From positions 124,001 to 188,000 of the forward strand of contig DASVQQ010000010.1 of the NCBI GenBank assembly GCA_036389035.1: 64,000 nucleotides of DNA, in the 5' to 3' direction. The position numbers and the translations under genes are program-made. The notes beneath the pieces were generated by a model. That model saw only the letters and a list, made by a program, of their open reading frames with translations. It was not told the DNA's origin and did not search any database. Source of the stretch: Jatrophihabitans sp. GTDB lineage: Bacteria; Actinomycetota; Actinomycetes; Mycobacteriales; Jatrophihabitantaceae. This document shows, piece after piece, positions 61,155 through 64,000 of the stretch (position 1 is its first letter; each line of letters begins with the position of its first letter).

Positions 61155-62387
61155 ATGTCGCTCACTCCCACCACGCTGACTCCCACCAAGGCCGACCGGT
61201 TCTCCTTCGGCCTATGGACCATCGGCTGGCAGGCCAGGGACCAGTTCGGTGACGCCTCCCGCGCCCCGCTGGACCCGATCGAGGCCGTGCACCAGCTCAA
61301 CGAGCTCGGCGCCTACGGCATCACCTTTCACGACGATGACCTGGTCCCGTTCGGCGCCTCGACCACCGACCGGGACAAGCAGCTGGCCAGGTTCCGGCAG
61401 GCCCTGGACGAGACCGGCCTGATCGTTCCGATGGTGACCACCAACCTGTTCACCCATCCGGTGTTCAAGGACGGCGGCTTCACCAGCAACGACCGCTCGA
61501 TCCGCCGGTACGCCATCCGCAAGGTGCTGCGCAACATCGAGCTCGCCGCCGAGCTCGGCGCCCGTACCTTCGTGCTCTGGGGCGGCCGGGAGGGCAGCGA
61601 GTACGACACCGCCAAGGACGTCCGGGCCGCGCTGGACCGCTACCGGGAGGCGATGAACCTGCTGACCCAGTTCGTCACCGACCGGGGCTATGACCTCCGG
61701 TTCGCCCTCGAGCCCAAGCCCAACGAGCCTCGCGGGGACATCCTGCTGCCGACCGTGGGCAGCGCGCTGGCCTTCATCTCATCCCTGGACCAGCCCGAGC
61801 TGGTCGGCGTGAACCCCGAGGTCGGGCACGAGCAGATGGCCGGGCTCAACTTCGTGCACAGCGTCGCGCAGGCGCTGTGGCACGGCAAGCTGTTCCACAT
61901 CGACCTCAACGGCCAGCGCAGCATCAAGTTCGACCAGGACCTGGTGTTCGGCCACGGTGACCTGCTCAACGCCTTCGGCCTGGTGGACCTGCTGGAGTTC
62001 GGCGGCGCCCCGACTTCCGAGGACCCGAGCGATTCGGGCGCCGGAAGCCCGGCCTACACCGGACCGCGGCACTTCGACTACAAGCCGTCGCGGACCGAGG
62101 ACTACGACGGCGTCTGGGATTCGGTGCGCGCCAACATGCGCAGCTACCTGATCCTCAAGGAGCGGGCCGCCGCGTTCCGCTCGGATCCCGAGGTGCGCCA
62201 AGCCCTGGCCCACGCGAAGGTCAACGAGCTGTCCCGGCCCACCCTGGACGAGGGCGAGGGCTATCCGGAGCTGCTGGCCGACGCCAGCAGCTTCGAGGAG
62301 TTCGACGCCGGAGCGGCCGGCGAGCGGGGCTACGGCTTCGTCCGGCTCAACCAGCTCGCGCTGGAACACCTCACCGGCGCCCGGTAA
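61155..62387 (+). CDS. xylA: Xylose isomerase
   Basis: The 410-residue enzyme interconverts xylose and xylulose. It has the actinobacterial class I pattern: [16 protein letters not shown], the active-site histidine in [13 protein letters not shown], metal glutamates in [13 protein letters not shown] and [12 protein letters not shown], and FHIDLNGQ. Length is slightly above the Streptomyces enzyme. It begins the xyl cluster and is followed after 76 bp by xylB. Confidence 0.96.
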   Translation: MSLTPTTLTPTKADRFSFGLWTIGWQARDQFGDASRAPLDPIEAVHQLNELGAYGITFHDDDLVPFGASTTDRDKQLARFRQALDETGLIVPMVTTNLFTHPVFKDGGFTSNDRSIRRYAIRKVLRNIELAAELGARTFVLWGGREGSEYDTAKDVRAALDRYREAMNLLTQFVTDRGYDLRFALEPKPNEPRGDILLPTVGSALAFISSLDQPELVGVNPEVGHEQMAGLNFVHSVAQALWHGKLFHIDLNGQRSIKFDQDLVFGHGDLLNAFGLVDLLEFGGAPTSEDPSDSGAGSPAYTGPRHFDYKPSRTEDYDGVWDSVRANMRSYLILKERAAAFRSDPEVRQALAHAKVNELSRPTLDEGEGYPELLADASSFEEFDAGAAGERGYGFVRLNQLALEHLTGAR

Positions 62388-62400
62388 GGCTGCGTGCTGA

Positions 62401-62497
62401 GTGAGCATCGAGTGAGCGCAGCGAGGGAGGCGCGGAGCGAAGTGACAGCACAGTGAGCATCGAGTGAGCGCCAGCGAGCGAGGCGCGGAGCGAAGTG
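62401..62497. repeat. Duplicated 44-bp segment between xylA and xylB
   Basis: A 44-nt segment beginning GTGAGCATCGAGTGAGCG at 62401-62444 recurs at 62453-62497 with one inserted base and one substitution. The second copy contains the GTG start and first eleven codons of xylB; the first copy has an equivalent GTG that runs into a stop. Confidence 0.8.
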
Positions 62498-63900
62498 GCA
62501 ACCAGCCGCTGGTCGCCGGGGTGGACTCCTCCACCCAGTCCTGCAAGGTGGTCATTCGCGACGCCGGCACCGGACGGCTGGTCAGGCACGGCAGGGCCGG
62601 TCATCCCGAGGGCACCGAGGTGCACCCCGAGGCCTGGTGGCAGGCGCTGAACGCCGCGCTGGAGCAGGCCGGCGGCCTGGCCGACGTCTCGGCGATCAGC
62701 ATCGGCGGCCAGCAGCACGGGATGGTGTGCCTGGACTCCGACGGCCAGGTGATCCGGCCGGCGTTGCTGTGGAACGACACCCGGTCCGCCGCGGCGGCCC
62801 TGGATCTGGTCGCCGAACTCGGCCCGCGGTACTGGGCCGAGGCCGTCGGCAGCGTCCCGGTGGCCTCGTTGACCGTGACCAAGCTGCGCTGGCTGGCCGA
62901 GCACGAGCCCGAGCACGCCGCCCGGACGGCCGCGGTCTGCTTGCCGCACGACTGGCTGAGCTGGCGGTTGGCCGGCGCCGACACCGCCGCGCAGCCGCTC
63001 GCCGGACTGGTGACCGACCGCTCCGACGCCTCCGGGACGGGCTACTTCGACGGCCGGAGCAACAGCTACCGCACCGACCTGCTCGTCCGCGCGCTGGGAC
63101 ACCCCGCGGCGCTGCCCCGGGTGGCCGGCCCGGCCGAGCCGGCCGCCGACCGCGACGGTGTGCTGATCGGCCCCGGGGCCGGTGACAACGCCGCCGGGGC
63201 GCTCGGGACGCAGGTCGGTGATGACGTGCTGGTGTCGCTGGGGACCTCCGGGGTGGCCTGTGCCCGCAGCGGCGTTCAGCCGGCTGACCCGAGCGGGCTG
63301 GTGGCCGGCTTCAGCGACGCGACCGGTGCGTTCCTGCCGCTGGTCTGCACCCTGAACGCGGCCCGGGTGCTCGACGCGGCGGCCCGGCTGCTGGGGGTCG
63401 GCCTGGCCGAGCTGAGCACGCTGGCGCTGTCGGCCGCCCCCGGGGCCGGTGGTGTGACGGTGCTGCCGTACCTCGAGGGTGAGCGGACCCCCAACCTGCC
63501 GCACGCCACCGGCGCGGTGCACGGACTGACGCTGGCCAACTCCCAGCCCGCGAACCTGGCCCGGGCCGCGATCGAGGGCATGCTGTGCGGGCTGGCCGCC
63601 GGCCTGGACGCCCTGGTCGCGCAGGGCGTGTCGGTGTCGGGCGTGCACCTGATCGGCGGGGCCGCCCGGTCCGAGGCAGTGGTGAGGATCGCACCGTCGG
63701 TGTTCGGGGTGCCGGTCACGGTGCCCGAGCCCGGCGAGTACGTGGCCGACGGCGCCGCCCGGCAGGCCGCCTGGGTGCTGACCGGCACCGCGCAGCCACC
63801 GGTGTGGGACCTGGGCTCCTCGGCGGTCTACGACGGCGCCCCGACCCCCGGGCTGCGCGAGCGCTATGCCGATGCCACCGGCAAGTACCTGAACCGATGA
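62464..63900 (+). CDS. xylB: Xylulokinase
   Basis: The 478-residue kinase of the FGGY family phosphorylates xylulose. Motifs: [14 protein letters not shown] (phosphate 1), [18 protein letters not shown], the catalytic aspartate in [44 protein letters not shown] and [13 protein letters not shown] 62464 is the only start before the first strand and falls inside a duplicated DNA segment, so the first ~11 residues ([11 protein letters not shown]) are repeat-derived and probably dispensable. Confidence 0.95.
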   Translation: MSASERGAERSGNQPLVAGVDSSTQSCKVVIRDAGTGRLVRHGRAGHPEGTEVHPEAWWQALNAALEQAGGLADVSAISIGGQQHGMVCLDSDGQVIRPALLWNDTRSAAAALDLVAELGPRYWAEAVGSVPVASLTVTKLRWLAEHEPEHAARTAAVCLPHDWLSWRLAGADTAAQPLAGLVTDRSDASGTGYFDGRSNSYRTDLLVRALGHPAALPRVAGPAEPAADRDGVLIGPGAGDNAAGALGTQVGDDVLVSLGTSGVACARSGVQPADPSGLVAGFSDATGAFLPLVCTLNAARVLDAAARLLGVGLAELSTLALSAAPGAGGVTVLPYLEGERTPNLPHATGAVHGLTLANSQPANLARAAIEGMLCGLAAGLDALVAQGVSVSGVHLIGGAARSEAVVRIAPSVFGVPVTVPEPGEYVADGAARQAAWVLTGTAQPPVWDLGSSAVYDGAPTPGLRERYADATGKYLNR

Positions 63901-63910
63901 CCGCGACCCG

Positions 63911-64000
63911 GTGACCGGGCACCGCAACCCGGCCGGCCAGCGGACCGTCCGGCGGCACAACCTGAGCCTGATCACCACGGCGCTGGCCGCCGCCCCCGGT
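63911..64000 (+). CDS. Start of a ROK-family regulator (XylR-like), cut by window
   Basis: Thirty codons from GTG 63911 to the window edge read GHRNPAGQRTVRRHNLSLI and continue in frame. R-T-V-R-R-H-N-L-S-L-I is the usual beginning of the winged-helix domain of ROK repressors that control xylose genes in actinobacteria. The place just after xylB supports this reading, but only the first ~30 residues are visible. Confidence 0.7.
   Translation, partial: MTGHRNPAGQRTVRRHNLSLITTALAAAPG

Overview
The window is high-GC DNA (about 70 % by eye) with dense, often overlapping genes, many GTG starts and start/stop overlaps of the ATGA, GTGA and TGATG kind. Together with futures such as Paa, Bkd, Xyl, UdgX and OhrR/OsmC genes of actinobacterial type, this points to a high-GC actinobacterium. 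A Frankiales/Jatrophihabitans-like lineage is a guess; the sequence does not fix the genus.

Layout. 1-3.3 kb: a cut-off MBL-fold hydrolase, a bacterial topoisomerase IB, an SRPBCC protein and a septum-formation-type lipoprotein. 3.3-18.1 kb: the structural operon of a contractile injection system (CIS, the phage-tail-like family of Afp, PVC and the Streptomyces CIS). It runs PAAR-like tip, sheath, tube 1, two small overlapping genes, tube 2, a 1,512-residue disordered protein, tube-initiator/LysM protein, VgrG-like spike, gp25, baseplate J, gpI-like protein and a tail-anchored zinc-ribbon protein. 18.2-21.4 kb: five unrelated genes (YigZ, UdgX, a P-loop kinase, a DHFR-fold protein and a degenerate J-domain membrane protein). 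21.4-35.3 kb: the second half of the CIS locus. A leftward operon encodes a DUF4255 terminator-like protein followed by three giant single-span membrane proteins with Ig-like and carboxypeptidase-regulatory-like repeats; the CIS AAA+ ATPase is divergent from it. 35.4-48.9 kb: chromosome with a zinc-finger-like protein, OhrR/OsmC, a secreted-type protein, an amine oxidase, glycerate kinase, an AI-2E transporter, the phenylacetate genes paaABCDE facing paaZ, and an HtrA-type protease. 48.9-54 kb: adenosine deaminase, then an AT-richer patch holding a LuxR-type regulator and a 966-residue protein joining an eCIS-core DUF4157 domain, a zinc phospholipase C-like domain and an eight-blade propeller. 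54-64 kb: a branched-chain 2-oxoacid dehydrogenase operon with a divergent Lrp-type regulator, an unannotated small membrane-peptide gene, an aldo/keto reductase, phosphoglucomutase, and xylA-xylB followed by the start of a ROK regulator.

How it fits together. The CIS has sheath, two tube proteins, initiator, spike, tip, wedges, ATPase and terminator, but no recognisable tail-fibre gene. Instead it carries an unusual set of membrane-anchored partners: one tail-anchored zinc-ribbon protein and three proteins predicted to have cytosolic Ig-like domains and long outer beta-sandwich stalks. This suggests, as inference, a particle that works from the cytoplasm against the producer's own envelope, as reported for Streptomyces, rather than a released particle with fibres. 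The DUF4157 protein, about 15.8 kb from the ATPase gene and next to its own regulator, is the best cargo candidate. The disordered 1,512-residue protein with a recurring two-arginine motif sits where a length-setting or loading factor could act.

The other modules are ordinary catabolism (phenylacetate, branched-chain oxoacids, xylose) with clear local operators. Two tiny genes inside the baseplate operon, the structured DNA at 35.9 kb and the 37-residue peptide gene at 58.3 kb are features that routine annotation would miss.
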